A stretch of DNA of 64,000 bases from Bombyx mori (Eukaryota > Arthropoda > Insecta > Lepidoptera > Bombycidae), in assembly GCF_030269925.1 (NCBI RefSeq), contig NC_085118.1:16799001-16863000 (forward strand). The letters run 5' to 3'. Each line of letters begins with the position of its first letter. The stretch's first letter is position 1. The notes below the pieces were generated by a model, which saw only the letters and a list, made by a program, of their open reading frames with translations, was not told where the DNA came from and made no database searches. The position numbers were made by a program, and so were the translations under genes. This document shows positions 1-12,179 of the stretch, in pieces.

Positions 1-245
1 AGCGGACGGTTAGCGTGGTATGGACATGTGATGCGTAGAGAGAAGATGCATGTGACTAGGAGATGTATGGAAATGGTAGTGCAAGGTAGAGGGGGACGAG
101 GTCGACCGAAGGAGACATGGAGGGGGTGTGTGAATGACGATATGAGAGATAGAGAGGAGTGAGTGTTGAGATGACGGCTGATAGAAGAGAATGGAAGAGA
201 AAAATTAGCTGTGCCAACTCCACCTAGATAAGGTGGAAAAAAAGA
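1..245 (+). pseudogene. 3' end of a non-LTR retrotransposon ORF (C-terminal RT tail), truncated
   Basis: Frame 1 begins RLAWYGHVMRREKMHVTRRC and continues through a GRGGRGRPKETW segment to a KISCANSTPP ending. This is the well-known C-terminal signature of RTE/L2-type non-LTR reverse transcriptase proteins (WxGHVxRR, then GRPxxxW). The frame is interrupted by a stop after the DDMRD segment, and an A/G-rich tail follows at about 235-250. The 5' part lies outside the window or was never copied. Seen: the motif order. Known: this signature ends such ORFs. The clade is inferred. Confidence 0.7.
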
Positions 246-350
246 AGAAGATTCTATGAATATTTTGAATAGCAATTTTTTGTAATGTTTCAAAGTTATG
301 TAGTAGGGCATACAGTAGTAGCGTACCCGATATCACTAAGTAATTTTATT

Positions 351-586
351 ACTGGTGGTGGGGCCTCTTGGGAGTCCGCGCGGGTGGATACCACCACCCT
401 GCCTACTTCAGCCATGAAGCAGTAATGCGTTTCGGTTTGAAGGGCGGGGCAGCCGTTGTAACTATACTTGAGACCTTAAAACTTATATCTCAAGATGGGT
501 GGCGCATTTACGTTGTTGGGCTCCAGTAACCACTTAACACCAGGTGGGCTGTGAGCTCGTTCACCCATCTAAGCAATAAAAAATAA
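351..586 (+). mobile_element. Bm1 SINE, 5'-truncated
   Basis: Starts at the ACTGGTGGT block in the middle of Bm1 and runs to the conserved 3' end CATCTAAGCAATAAAAAA. The tRNA-like head is absent, as expected for 5'-truncated target-primed copies. About 12 bp around the GTAGATGTCTAT segment are deleted. Confidence 0.9.
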
Positions 587-599
587 TTGCGTTCTTGTT

Positions 600-735
600 T
601 GAAGAGCTACAAAGTGATTTTAACTCTGGCCTTAAGGCAGTCACGTATTCAAGTTACGATTATAGATGCTCAGGCAATAACTTAACAAGAGGTGGGCTGG
701 GAGCTCGTTCGCTCGTCTACAGTAAAAAAAAGAGT
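600..735 (+). mobile_element. Old degenerate Bm1 3' half
   Basis: Retains a degraded version of the Bm1 tail (AACTTAACAAGAGGTGGGCTGGGAGC would align to the tail block) and ends in an A run. It lies directly downstream of the better-preserved copy, so it may be an older insertion or a diverged duplicate. Confidence 0.5.
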
Positions 736-1205
736 GTTAAGTAGCTAATGAAACGTCAATGAAACTGTTAAAATTAGTTGAGGAATAACTTTCATGAGTG
801 AGTTTTGAACCGTAGGTAATGTTTTCAAAAACTAAGCTAAATGATCCTTTTTGTGTCTTGATAAGAAAATTTTTAGAATTTTTACAAGGGTTGTCATAGT
901 ATTGCACCATTTTAGAATTGTGATGAGCGGCGCTAACTTTTGTAATAACGTGCCATAGTACATTTTATACATTTTTTTTACACAGTAGTATGTGAAAGTG
1001 GATTAAAAGTTAAAATATTCTAAAATTTGCAATTTAACTGCAATTAATGGCTACGTTACTTAGGTAGGTAATACAGAAAAATGTGGGGATATGTTCACAT
1101 TTGTAACCACAGTATCTAATAATAGGGTATCAAGTTACAATATTTTTCAAAAAAATTAATGTAAGTTTGAAAAAAAAGTGCTGTTTTTTTTGTATTATTT
1201 TTCCA
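736..1205. other. AT-rich, nothing recognised
   Basis: No long open frame, no recognisable repeat and no RNA-like structure seen. The T-rich stretch at 1190-1222 belongs to the tail of the next element. Confidence 0.5.
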
Positions 1206-1830
1206 TTTTTTTTTTTTTTTTGTCAGGAGGAAATCGCCGGACTTCCGCCCTTCACTGGGGATGAAGGGCGGGGCATGTCGGAGTCGAACCGACTAAAACC
1301 TCCTGTCTCTCAACAACCAACGTCCAAACCTCGCATGAGACAAAACTCATGAAAAGGCAAAGGGGGGAAAGTGAAGCGTTTAGTGCGGAGCACATCTCTC
1401 CCATCACCCTCCCCCTCGGGACGCCGGACTGGCGGTCGTCGGCGCCACGACCACCAGCCCTCTCGGTCGGCAGGCTATCCGAAGCCCGCCTAGATGGCGC
1501 CGGTTAGAATGGTCTATCCTACGGAATACCCCGCTGGGTCAGAACCAGCGTGGGTTGAGGATAGCCGGCCTTCCATCACCCGGATGCTCATGCATAAAAC
1601 GCGTGCAGAGCAGCTTGCACGTCGTCTTCTTAGGCCCCCTTCGCCGGTCCCCAGGCCGACATGTGAGGGGACCCGAAACACTTAGAGGGCCAGGGCTTGG
1701 GCGATATCCGCCTCCCTGGCCCCCGCTCGACGGCGGCGGGCCTGTGCGTCTCTCACGCGCCCCGCCGCCTCCTTCTGCGAGATGGTGCACTCGCAGAAGT
1801 CGAGCATCGCCTTATTATTTTTCCATGGGT
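1206..1830 (-). mobile_element. GC-rich 3' region of an R1-like non-LTR retrotransposon, truncated
   Basis: A sharp GC-rich island in AT-rich DNA, bounded on the left by a T run (an A tail on the minus strand). Read on the minus strand it ends with a GACTCCGACATGCCCCGCCC block and a second GC-rich hairpin-prone block before the A tail, the style of R1-clade 3' UTRs in silkworm. Short open frames on both strands are products of GC content rather than genes. The clade is inferred. Confidence 0.5.
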
Positions 1831-2049
1831 GCTTATTGACCCGACCATACACACCTTACGGCTTATCGTTGAATTTTGGGACACGTAGTATATGTATTGG
1901 GCCGTGAGCTGAATCACTATAAAAAAATTAACTGTCTATGCCAGTAACAACAGAATTAAAGAATAAATGTCGTCTCTACATAATTATGGACATTGGAAAA
2001 CCAATTTGTAATTTGTAGGTTAGTAGCAGGCACCGACTTATGAACATTT

Positions 2050-2106
2050 ACGGACGATTTGCCTTCGGGCCACCAGTAATCCTTCTTTCATGTAAAAAAA
2101 TAAAAA
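2050..2106 (+). mobile_element. Tail scrap of the Jockey-type family also present at 47115-52279
   Basis: The segment CGGGCCACCAGTAATCCTTC followed by an A run matches the last about 30 bp before the A tail of the full-length Jockey element read on its coding strand. It is a severely 5'-truncated copy. Confidence 0.65.
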
Positions 2107-2274
2107 AGGGACGATTTAAATGGCTTTATCATCCAACGAGAGCTTGAAACATGTACCCGCTAATCAAAATGGCCTTTTAAAAACTAACGAATAAAAGTTA
2201 CTTGACATATCTTTTGCACTCATTGATTGATATTCTCTCGCCATTGACAATGTCAGCTGCTAATAAACATTGGA

Positions 2275-2531
2275 TCTCCGGTCATCGTTCTCGTCGAACC
2301 CGTAGCTTGCGACGAAGGGCTCGACGAGTAAATTAACCCACAGACACAGCCTACTGAGTTTCTCGCCGGATCTTCTCGTTGTTTCCGGTTTGGTGATAGA
2401 TTCTGCGAAGCACGGCTCTTGCTAGGGTTCGTGTTAGCAACGTCGTCAGGTTTGAGCCTCGTGAGCTCAATTACTAGTTAAGGTTACGCTGAAATAGCCT
2501 CTCAAGGCTCTCCAATTGGTAAAAAAAAAAG
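2275..2531 (+). mobile_element. 3' UTR of a related Jockey-type element, 5'-truncated
   Basis: Contains GAGTTTCTCGCCGGATCTTC, also present in the 3' UTR of the full-length Jockey element (about 47320-47360 on the minus strand), then a distinct tail ending in 10 A at 2521-2530. It therefore belongs to a sister family sharing the first half of the UTR. Confidence 0.7.
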
Positions 2532-2770
2532 TTGAATCAGAACTACAAATAAGTGAAAAACACATGAGTATTTTCGGAAAATACATAAAGTGATTCCGGC
2601 GCGACCACGGCGAAACCGCGGCTCTGTATTTCTACAAAGAGATTACATTAATTCCAAACACTAATATCGGATCGCTTCTAATTGTTCGTTCCAGCGATAT
2701 TAATTTCGTAACCTGGCACATAATATATGTATGTACAATGTACATAAGTATATATTGTGAAAATAATTAT

Positions 2771-2950
2771 CTGCCGTGAAGGTTTGAAGGGTGGGACAGC
2801 CGTTGTAACTATACTGAGAACTTAGAACTTATAACTCAAGGTGGGTGGCGCACTTACGTTGTAGATGTCTATGGGCTCCAGTAACCACTTAACACCAGGT
2901 GGGCTGTGAGCTCGTACACCCGTCTAAGGAATAAATAAAATAAATAAAAA
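2771..2950 (+). mobile_element. Bm1 SINE, 5'-truncated
   Basis: Starts at CTGCCGTGAA and lacks the next about 15 bp of Bm1 (the GCAGTAATGCGTTTC block). It is otherwise well conserved to a simple-repeat tail of AAAT units. Confidence 0.85.
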
Positions 2951-3775
2951 TTTCAATCAGGTGTATAGTTTTTTTTCTTCGCGGAACTCACTTGAACTTT
3001 TCATTTTGGTTGGAAATTAGGTTCAATTACACCTACGAACAACTTTCTAATCGGCAGGGTAGTATTCACGCTTTTCTGTGTTTATATAACATAATAAATA
3101 AATTAAAATATAATATATGTAATTTATATAACATCAGCCGTGAAGCGTATGTTTCTCTGAAGTCAGCCTAAATGAGTTAGAATTCAAATAACACTTGCAT
3201 TCTGTACTTTATTTGACACTATTACAATTGACGAAAAACGAAGAAGTAGTCATAATAATTCATAATGGATTTTTTTGTCTTATTGACTTATTTACTTGGG
3301 CTGGTGGTATGACTGATATGGTATGGCGTATTGTGGGTCTCCAGGGTATCTCTACCGCTAAACAGCATCGGATAACCTTTGTACAATGCAATTTAGACTT
3401 AATCTTCATGAATCAAGGTCGCCTTCGCATTCGCGTCTAGATGTATCAAGGCATTTAGTCTTATTGATTATTTTTTTACACGAAACAAAACAGTCGTAAT
3501 AAAATATTATTTCCGTGCCAGCAACGTTTCATTCAGGTACATAGCGTGCGCTGATATCGTTGAGCAAATAAATCGTGCTAATCAATTACGTCCGTTCATT
3601 TTTAAAGGCTCATGCAAACACTATTCTTTCTTGTTTATATTTATATATTCATTATGTTTTTAAAATGTTAAGAACGATACAGGAATGTGTTTTAAATAAA
3701 CCTTTCTTGTTTATCGTTAAACGTGATACACGCGATGTATTTATAGTTTATGACTAGGGACGTTTCTCAAATTTT
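2951..3775. other. No feature recognised
   Basis: AT-rich with short open frames only (up to 81 codons at 3195-3440). None has recognisable protein content. Confidence 0.5.
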
Positions 3776-3779
3776 TGAA

Positions 3780-3935
3780 GTCAATGAGATATATGGAAGG
3801 AAGAGGTAGACCTAAGAAAAAAATGATGGATGGTATATGATAGAGGAGTATGGAAGGAGAAAATATGTTACGCCGACCCCAGAAGACTGGGAGAAGGGCA
3901 GGAGAATGATGATGAGATATATAGGAGGTTTACTT
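3780..3935 (+). pseudogene. Non-LTR retrotransposon 3' end fragment
   Basis: Encodes a GRGRPKKKMMDG-like stretch, an in-frame stop, then a VWKEKICYADP-like stretch, followed by a tail with ATGATGATG. The same module, with the nearly identical end CGCCGACCCCAGATGACTGG, recurs at 14555-14690, so the two are copies of one LINE family with a GAT/ATG-repeat tail. Confidence 0.65.
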
Positions 3936-4294
3936 TTATGTCTTAATCATGAAATCACTTTATGGCTTTCACGTTCTGACTATACATGGACTCTGTTAAC
4001 CGCTGAACAAGAAGTGGACGGTGCTGTCTTCAACCATCGACAGTAATAAAAAAAACACCACAAGTACAGTTGAGTACAAAAATAAAGGACCCGTTAATGA
4101 GTATCCCATTACTGTAGTCCACTGTACAGCGTAGAAAATTAACAGCGAGTGCACCGTTGAACGCAAAGGAATTTCGTTCTCCAAGTTCCAGCTCGACTGC
4201 TTAATTGCATGATAATTGAAATGCAAAGGAAACGTATCTTTAATTGTTTCACTAGTTATATCGGAAAAAGCAATAGGGAAGCGAATACTGGCAA

Positions 4295-4544
4295 TCTATA
4301 CTAATATATAAATATACAGTGGTTTTTACGGATGTTCCGTTATAACTACTGAACCGTGCATCCGATTGACTTGAAACTTGGTATCCATGTAGAAAATACA
4401 TGTATTTAATGAATAAGCTAATATTTATATGAGTGTTGGCCACCCTACACCAGTTGCGGGGGCGTTAATGATGAGAATCTTTGTGGGGGTGAGAAATAAT
4501 AATGTTAATTTGAAATGCCCAGCGAAGCGGACGGGTACGGCTAG
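4295..4544 (+). mobile_element. Short non-autonomous Helitron
   Basis: Begins TCTATACTAATATATAAA and ends GGGTACGGCTAG followed by T. Together these give the Helitron hallmarks: a 5' TC, a 3' CTAG, insertion between A and T, and no target-site duplication. At 250 bp it encodes no Rep/helicase and would depend on proteins from an autonomous Helitron. Confidence 0.8.
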
Positions 4545-4820
4545 TATTCTATATTATTGTTTTTCAATTGCGCAGAAGCAATCGTTGTCATGGGTCAATT
4601 TCGTTAACATAATATATCTTGAGTGCTAAATCTGGAACAACTGTCGATCTTCTTATGTAACATTGGGCTCTTAAATATCGTAATAACGAGAATCCTGGTC
4701 ATCAGGGTAAAATGCATAATTCCTTCACTGCAAAAAGAGACAACATTGTGGCTCTGAAGTGTGTACAACAAAAGGTTTAGTGTTTCTTATTGCTCAAGAC
4801 AATGACTTCAAGGTCCAGCT

Positions 4821-5061
4821 ACTGGTGGTAGCTTTACTGGTGGTAGGACCTCTTGTGAGTCCGTACGCCCCGCCTATTTCTGCCGTGAAGCAGTATTGCG
4901 TTTCAGCTTGAAGGGTGGGGCAGCCGTTGTAACTATACTGAGACCTTAGAACTTACATCTCAAGGTGAGTGGCGCATTTCAGTTCTAGATGTCTATGGGC
5001 TCCAGTAACCACTTAACACCAGGTAGGCTGTGAGCTTGTCCATCCATCTATTCAATAAAAA
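4821..5061 (+). mobile_element. Bm1 SINE, 5'-truncated
   Basis: Body to tail of Bm1. The first about 15 bp (ACTGGTGGTAG) are duplicated at 4821 and 4836, and the GGGTAGGTACCACC block is deleted. Confidence 0.88.
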
Positions 5062-6745
5062 GGCTAGTACGTAGTAAGCGGTTCCTGTAGACCACAGGGA
5101 TAAGATACACTGCCTTTAACTTTAAGATATAAATTTGAGGTCTGAACTTTATTGTATAACGGCCTTCGTTCTTTCAAACCAAAGCACATTATTGCTTCGT
5201 TGCAGCTATATACAGCATTGTAGTACCTACCCGTGTTAGTTTATATAGAACCTATCACCAGAAAATATGCTGGTCGTTTCTGAGTAATTATTGGGCAAGA
5301 GAATCAATACCTTTTGAGACTTTAAAAGTTTCCTTGCTTTTTGGGTAAAGCAACATCATTAAGTTTTTAGTAGGAGGATAGTATTTGCGGTTTCTTGAAG
5401 AAAAGTCCTTGAGTCCTTAAGTCCTTAAGCTTAAAAAATAGAGGTACATGTAAGAAAACTTTAATAGAAAAATTGTCAAAGAAAATTAACACAAAATGTA
5501 GAGCGGTAGAGCTTCGTGTGATTATGACACAACTTTTCTCGGATGTGATCAGCAGAAGTTTAATAAAACAAAACCAAATGTTCATCAATATAAATTTTCT
5601 TGTGATGCAGAGGAATGTCCTGAAACTTTTATAAATCAGTGTTATCTCATGATAACCTAAGCTCGTTAGACCACATGATAACTATTGCGTACTCAGCTCA
5701 CAAACCGCCGTAAAAAAACTGTAAAAGTTTTGACAGTAAAAATGTTTTCAGGAATTCCCAGTACTGAAGTAGCTATTTAGCGGTATGGAAGATTTAGTAC
5801 TCTTAATTTAATAACTATGCTAATGTATACAAGATAAATAAATAGGTTTTTTTACTAGTGATCAAACAAATTGATTCACGAGCAAAAATAACATAGTAAA
5901 GAATACACAGTTTCTTAAAATCTTACTTATTATTACTATGATCATTATTTGATGCATAATATAACTGTACCTAGAATATTAAGCATTACTCACGTGGAAA
6001 TCATAACAAAGACGAATCCTTTTTGCTTAGAAAAAACAATTACTTTCACAGAACATCTAACACTTTATCGTACAGCAAAGCACAAGACACTTCCGCACTT
6101 TCACATTTATATATACATACGTTTTGCTTCTGTGCGTATGAAAAACGTTTGAAAACGTGTTCACGTCTCGAGGGTAGGATCTGACTGGTGCAGGGGTGCG
6201 CGAGGGGTGAGGGGCAGGCGCCGCGCAGGCGACCCCCATTCAACCCCCGCCCCTGGTACACTTTTATTTTTCTCATTTCTGATCACACTCGTCTTCAGGT
6301 TACGAACTGAAAAGCGCTATCGGGATATCGCATTTCGTTTTAAGTTAAGCACATGCAGGAATGCCATTCGAAGCTTAATCAATTTTGCTTATAAATATGA
6401 TTCATTGCAAGAGAATATAATGTTTATCCATTGTTAACGTCACACGTGAGATCTTTATTATTTACTTAATTAGTTCACATGGATATCAAGTTTACGGCTT
6501 TTCTGAGCTTAAACTGTAATCATAGTCTATAGGCATCACACTTTGCTAGATTTCCCAACGTTCCCTATTTTAAATACATCGGTCCTTAAAATTAGGACGC
6601 ATTAGACTTTGTGACAGATAGGCACATTGTTTGTTCCTTGCTATGCGAGCTTTCATGCTTTACCTGTACACATGCAATACGAAGTAGGTATGAGTATTGC
6701 TGTTAATCCTGGACTATAGAGATTAAGTGTATTTATAAGCTGCTG
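5062..6745. other. No gene recognised; one GC-rich patch
   Basis: Mostly AT-rich unique-looking DNA. A 100-bp GC-rich patch at about 6162-6265 has several G4 runs on the plus strand and C5 runs to its right. Short open frames cross it on both strands without recognisable content. Confidence 0.5.
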
Positions 6746-6749
6746 AAGA

Positions 6750-7130
6750 ACATCGCAGCACCAGAATATCTGCAGGTTTTGAATTTCCAGCGTCTCCCAA
6801 GACGACGTTTTTCGGCATCTTGCCGGTGAATAAATCCGGTTCTATCGTCACGACGGGTACCGGCGAAGGCAGACTTTCGGCACGCACTTTGCAGTAACGT
6901 AGGTTTCCTTTAGCCGGTGTGGTGGAGTTAAATGGGGCTTAGTCGGTAGACGTTTCTGCAGGGCGTATCTGACGCACCTTTCTCAGAGTGTAGTAGTAGA
7001 AGAAAATGGAAGAAGAGAAGGACCTCAGTCTTCCTCTTCTACCTGTTGTTCTCTAGAAGCACCGGAGTCTGACACAGTCCAGTATGTTACCCCTTCAGCG
7101 GGGTATTAGTAAAGGATGCCCCAGCCTTAA
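6750..7130 (+). mobile_element. R1-like LINE 3' UTR, diverged copy
   Basis: Shares ordered blocks with 62290-62572 and the reverse strand of 28738-29272: GCACGCACTTTGCAGTA, CCGGTGTGGTGGAG, TTAGTCGGTAG, a CACCGGAGTC block and GGGGTATTAGTAAAGGATGC near the end. It is the oldest of the three copies. Confidence 0.65.
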
Positions 7131-7552
7131 AGAAAGATATAAAGGTTAGAGTATTTTTAATAGCTTTTATTAGCTTCATTTGTATGTTAGTATGTAACGG
7201 AATCTTTGAACATGATTTTGACCCCCTTTAAAACGTCGGATTAACTCGAAATTTGGCGCACTTATTAGGGAACGATGATAATTCAATATTTTAAACAATT
7301 TGATCCGTTATCCTTACCAGGATAATCAGGATTAGAGATTTTTTTGTTTTCTTGAGACCCGGAGTGTCTGCGTCAAGACCAAGAAGGGCAACTACCAGGC
7401 GCGCCGATCACCAATTTCTCGGATAAGTAAGTTACCGACTGATTCAGAGGAATTTTTTGAAAAATTGAAAAAAATAATTTAAAAAATTTAAATTCACCTA
7501 AAAAGTGGAAAATAAATAATAGTTTACAAAAACTTAAAAAATAAGATTTATA

Positions 7553-7809
7553 GAAAATCCAACTAAAAAATAGAAAATAAATTTGAATTAAAAATAGTGA
7601 AAGAGAAAATGATTTTATTGTAAAAAAAGCGTGGGGTGCAAGGTATCAATAGTAACATACTTATTTTATAAACAGAAATGAGTAGAAGGGTTATTTTGAT
7701 AATATCCTGAAAAGCACCGCACGCTTTTTTACAATAAAATAATTTTTTCATACACTATTTTTAATTCAAATTTATTATATTTTTTTTTCTATTTTTTGGT
7801 TGGATTTTC
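7553..7809. repeat. Long foldback (about 90-bp arms, 74-bp loop)
   Basis: The left arm 7553-7639 is mirrored by 7714-7809 with a few mismatches and small indels. Both arms end outward in AAAATCCAAC/GTTGGATTTT. Such a structure suggests a foldback transposon or MITE, or the interior of a larger element. The sequence before it (7190-7340) has a GAATCTTTGAACATG block in the style of lepidopteran Helitron interiors, but no ends could be fixed. Confidence 0.65.
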
Positions 7810-8297
7810 TTTAAAAGCGTTTTTTTTTTGTTTTTTTATTCTGTTATTTATTTTTCGTTATTACAAACGTAGAACCGATTTATTTATTTATTATAATAAT
7901 TAACTTCATAATAAAGCGAATTTGTGAACAAATATCATCGAGTGGAAACCACAGCGCTTTGATAATTCAATTTCGAAGACACGAAAATGATAAGAAAAAT
8001 TCAAACTAAAATTTTAACACAATACATTTCTTATTTTAAAACAGAATAATGTAATTTGAATATCCAAACGTAATTTATTCGATTACGTAGCGCGGGGCGT
8101 AGCGTGCCTGCTGGCCTGCACGCCGAGTTCGGATCGGGTTTACGGCGAAAGACGATCGTCCTAAATTATGTTTTATCATCGGTAATATCCGTATGGCGAC
8201 GTGTAAGCTTTGTCTTTTTAACTGAATCTATGTCTATTGCACAAAAATGTTGCTGTATTATTTGTGTTTGTAAAACTCACTATCAAAACTGAACTGA
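7810..8297. other. No feature recognised
   Basis: AT-rich except for a short GC-rich patch at about 8090-8155. No gene content seen. Confidence 0.45.
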
Positions 8298-8543
8298 ACT
8301 GGTGGTAGAACCGCACGGGTAGGTTATCACCGCTCTGCCTATTTCTGCCGTGAAGCAGTAATGTCTTTCGATTTGAAGGGTGGGACAGCCGTTGTAACTA
8401 TAATATATTAAATTTAGATTACCTTAGAAGTCATATCTGAAGGTGAGTGGAGGCGTTTACGTTGTAGATGTCAATGGGCTCCAATAACTATTTAACACCA
8501 GGCGGACTGTGAGCTCGTCCACCCATCTAAGCAATAACAAAAA
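8298..8543 (+). mobile_element. Bm1 SINE, 5'-truncated
   Basis: Starts at ACTGGTGGTAG but lacks the CCTCTTGTGAGTC block. It carries a small insertion around 8400 and is otherwise normal to the AAGCAATAACAAAA tail. Confidence 0.87.
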
Positions 8544-9924
8544 GAACTTGTTTTACAAATGACGCGACCTTTTGTATCCACATCCTGTATACTTTTACAC
8601 TGCAATACTCTGCGGATAAACACAACGGTTTTAGGTAGTACGGATAAGCTCTGCTCCTCTGCTCTGGCCAAATTGACAAAAATACTATTCTAAATTAAAA
8701 TAGATGTAATAAAAAACGTTCGTCAAAAACTAAGTTGATCGTTATAAAAATACTCAGATAAAATAAAAAAATAAAAACATTTTGTCAATTTGAATTTGGC
8801 CCTCCTCGATTGAGACTCTTAGCCCTCTGGAATCTCGTTGAAGTACAAAAATCAATTCACAAAATTTCGACCAAACATAAACCTCACGACGCGTCGTTCA
8901 ATCATTCCCTCCCTTACATCTGTCATGGGGTCGTTCCGTGACTATGCGCACCCTATTCTTAAGCCCCCTGCGATAAGCCATGGAGACCCTCTGCATCCAC
9001 CCTTATACCAGGCAACTGATAAAACCGTATCGCCCTCCTTGACTTCGTTATAATTACGGGAAGGAACTAGTTTTTGTCTCCTGATTTTCTTGGTTTCACA
9101 GAGTATTGGTTTTTTTAAATAAAATATCTAAATTTATTGATTGAGTTCAAAATTTAATTGATTATAAATATTGGACGTGACAAATACATCTATAATTCAA
9201 AAAGCAGTGCTACTTCGTGACATACGCGCTAAATTATTGTTAACGATCAGTGGGAGACAGAAAACAGTATGGCGGAGCTAAAGGACCTTGAGGTAGGAAT
9301 TACTGAAAGTCGAGTAAGAAAATAATATAAGATAGAGCGGATGTTTTCCTATCTTATCTTTAGATTAATAGTAGAATAGACAAAAATCATGTAATATCCT
9401 CTTGAATCACATGCTTATAATCACTCTAATGTAATTAGATTAGACGTAACCACGAGTTTCATTTAAGCATATTAGTATTAAATTAAATTTTGGTTAGCGT
9501 AAATGTGGTGCAAGAAGTCGCTCTTAGTGGAATCAAATTTTCCCTTAGTATTTACTGGTCGGGCTTACGGCCTAAATGACAATAAGTGGTTACCATAACC
9601 CATAAACATTAGAACATGTATGCCATAGTCAATTTGCGATATTAAGTCGAAGTTGTATTGTATTGCGGCTGTCCCATTCTTCATAACCAGCCACCTGAAT
9701 GATTCCTGATAGGAATAAACAGGACCGTGGCGCTGGTGGCAATTACTCACGTGTACTTACAACACACCCCGATATCAGTTAACATAAATTCTATTTTAAT
9801 TTATATTACAAGATGTCGTTCCTTCGTCGTATTAGAAGTCGTTTGTGAACATGCCTTATCATTTACGCCAGGACGCTTTCTTAGCCAGCGAAGACTTCAT
9901 CTTTGTTTCAATGTGAGCTATTTG
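8544..9924. other. No gene recognised
   Basis: Open frames at 8838-9053 (71 codons) and 9727-9951 have no recognisable content. The stretch 9795-9850 resembles the middle of Bm1 in reverse orientation, very degraded. Confidence 0.45.
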
Positions 9925-10124
9925 CTGCCTATTTCTGCCGCGAAGCAGTAATGCGTTTCGGTTTGAAGGGTGGGGCAGTCGTTGTAACTATACATGAGAC
10001 CTTAGAACTTGTATCTCAAGGTTAGTGGCGCATTTACGTTGTGGATGTCTATGGGCTCCAGTAACCACTTAACAGCAGGTGGGCTGTGAGCTCGTTCACT
10101 CATCTAAGCAATAAAAAAAAAAGA
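9925..10124 (+). mobile_element. Bm1 SINE, 5'-truncated
   Basis: Well conserved from TGCCTATTTCTGCC to the A tail. A degraded reverse-orientation Bm1 scrap lies just upstream. Confidence 0.88.
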
Positions 10125-10740
10125 GCTCGCAAAATTGTAGCCAATTAGTCACAAATTTGGTAATTGTCAACCGTGAGTACTCGTGAACATATCTCTCTTT
10201 AGACTATCACACTCAGCCCAACCTGACGAGGGAATTCTTTAATTATGTTTCATATTACTCTATATTTGAGATACTGAATTTTTATAAGGACATGGTGCTT
10301 TACGTAATACGCGTACAGACGGCCAAAGCGATTTGTGTTATTACTCTTTGGAGGTCAGCGGTCATTTGTTACCATCTCATTGCTTTGTATGAAACAGTCT
10401 CGTCATCCTCCGAGGATTATATCATGTGGCTTCATCGTAATAGGATTTTGATGCTAATAAAATGTTTGTTTACTATAATTATTTTATGTTAATCACAGGT
10501 CCTGTATTTTTTATTGCTCTACATTGGTAGGTGAAGTTCGTGGTTTACCTCGTGTCGAGAGAATGCTGCTATCCATTCTCAAAGTGAATTCAAAGTCTTA
10601 GCTTAGCACCTGCACGTGAGATTTGAACATCGGTACGCGAAAAATTTATACGATTTTTAGCACCTAAGCCAATGCTAGCCATTCAACAGCCTTAAGCTAG
10701 AATTTTCTTCTGTTTTGAGTATCGAAAGCTCACATTTTTA
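10125..10740. other. No feature recognised
   Basis: Only short open frames with no recognisable protein content. Confidence 0.45.
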
Positions 10741-11145
10741 TAGCTTAGATGGGTGGACGATCTCACAGCCCACCTAGTGTTAAGTGGTTACTGGAGCTCA
10801 TAGACATCTACAGTGAAAATGCGCCACCCACCTTGAGATATGAGTTCTAAGATTTCAGTATAGTTACAACGGCTGCTCCACTCTTCAAACCGAAACGCAT
10901 TACTGCTTCACGGCAGAAATAAGAAACAAGAGGTCCTACCACCAGTAATTACGCAAATTATAATTTTGCGGGTTTGATTTTTATTACACGATGTTATTCC
11001 TTCACCGTGGAAGTCAATTGTGAACATTTGTTAAGTACATATTTGATTAGAAAAATTGGTACCCGCCTGCGGGATTCGAACACCGGTGCATCGCTACACA
11101 CGAATGCACCGGACGTCTTATCCTTTAGGCCACGACGACTTCAAA
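10741..11145 (-). mobile_element. Full-length Bm1 SINE
   Basis: Complete on the minus strand: a tRNA-like head at 11065-11145 with an A-box-like GTGGCCTAAAGGATAAGACG and a B box GTGTTCGAATCCC, then the body and the TAAGC(T)A tail end at 10741. The head would supply an internal RNA polymerase III promoter. The protein machinery for mobility must come from a LINE. Confidence 0.93.
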
Positions 11146-11491
11146 TAGTATCTACTTAGCTTAAAAAAAACAAATGTTTACTTCATTTGTACCGCATGTA
11201 TTCCCGCGTCACAATGGTGGAGAGGTAAAATAAATTGGCTATCTTTCATCTTATGTTATGTGAATCATGCTCGAATGATCCGTTAATTGCTTGTAGTTGT
11301 GTATACCGCGTGTGCCGAATTCTTTTCTATCGCTTATAGTGAATTCCGAATTATTTTACCTACATGGAAAAATACAATATATTGCATACTTTTTTGTGAT
11401 TGCCAAGACCGAATATGAATTAATGGTGTTCAAAAAGTAAAAGTGACGCGCGGTTTTTAGAACCGGTGGCAGACTTGACATTGAAGTTGAA

Positions 11492-11594
11492 TTTTTTTTA
11501 TTTCCTTTGTAGGCAAACAAATATACGGCCCACCTGATGGTAAGTGGTTACCGTCACTCATGGACATCAGCAATGCCAGGGGCAGAGCCAAGCC
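11492..11594 (-). mobile_element. LINE 3' tail (CR1/Jockey-like family of 17168-17511)
   Basis: On the minus strand this carries the CCCCTGGCATTGCTGATGTCC to CACCTGATGG-complement tail and an A run at 11492, the same 3' end as the longer copies at 13227, 17168 and 22170. Confidence 0.75.
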
Positions 11595-12179
11595 GTAAGT
11601 TTATTGTAATTTAAATTTTATGAGAGATCGCTAGCTACTACGAGTATTATTATTATTACTCGATCGATCTGATCTAAAAAAAAGCAAATGCAAAACTTTG
11701 AATGATAGTTTTTTTTTTCTCCTCATCAGGAGTGCTTAGAAATTTTGTCTAGATTTTTATAAGCACACTTGGTGGGTGGACGCTCTCGCGAACCAGTTAT
11801 AAAAGACTTTTGTCTTGAAAACTTATCGGTTAGCTTTTGAATAAATGGCTTTTAATAAAACAGGAAAGTCCATTGTTAAAATTTTAATGTAAATTTACAA
11901 TCTGCGTATTGACACCTCTGAATGTGGTCGGTGAACAATGGATCGTTTGTCCGATTCCGGGAAAAGTACCAGTTAATTTTGCGAATATCATGAAAAGATG
12001 AATTCCAATAATAATTAAAACTAGAGGTCCCGCAGTAGTCGAAATTCGACTATAATTAATTAGAATTGTAAGTTTGTACACTATTATTATTGTATTTTTT
12101 CTTCTATAATCACAAATTTCGCCAAGACCACACTATAATAAAATTTTAACAAAGACAAACAATATTTAATCTATTCTCA
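11595..12179. other. No feature recognised
   Basis: AT-rich. No coding or repeat content identified. Confidence 0.45.

Noticed and set aside
6162..6265. GC-rich patch with G runs, possible G-quadruplex or CpG promoter
   Set aside because: Loop lengths are irregular and no associated gene or repeat was found; left as unassigned.
11065..11145. tRNA-like sequence with A and B boxes
   Set aside because: It is the head of Bm1; the acceptor stem does not pair and the SINE body follows. The same holds for the heads at 24138, 24715, 26614, 31502 and 42625.
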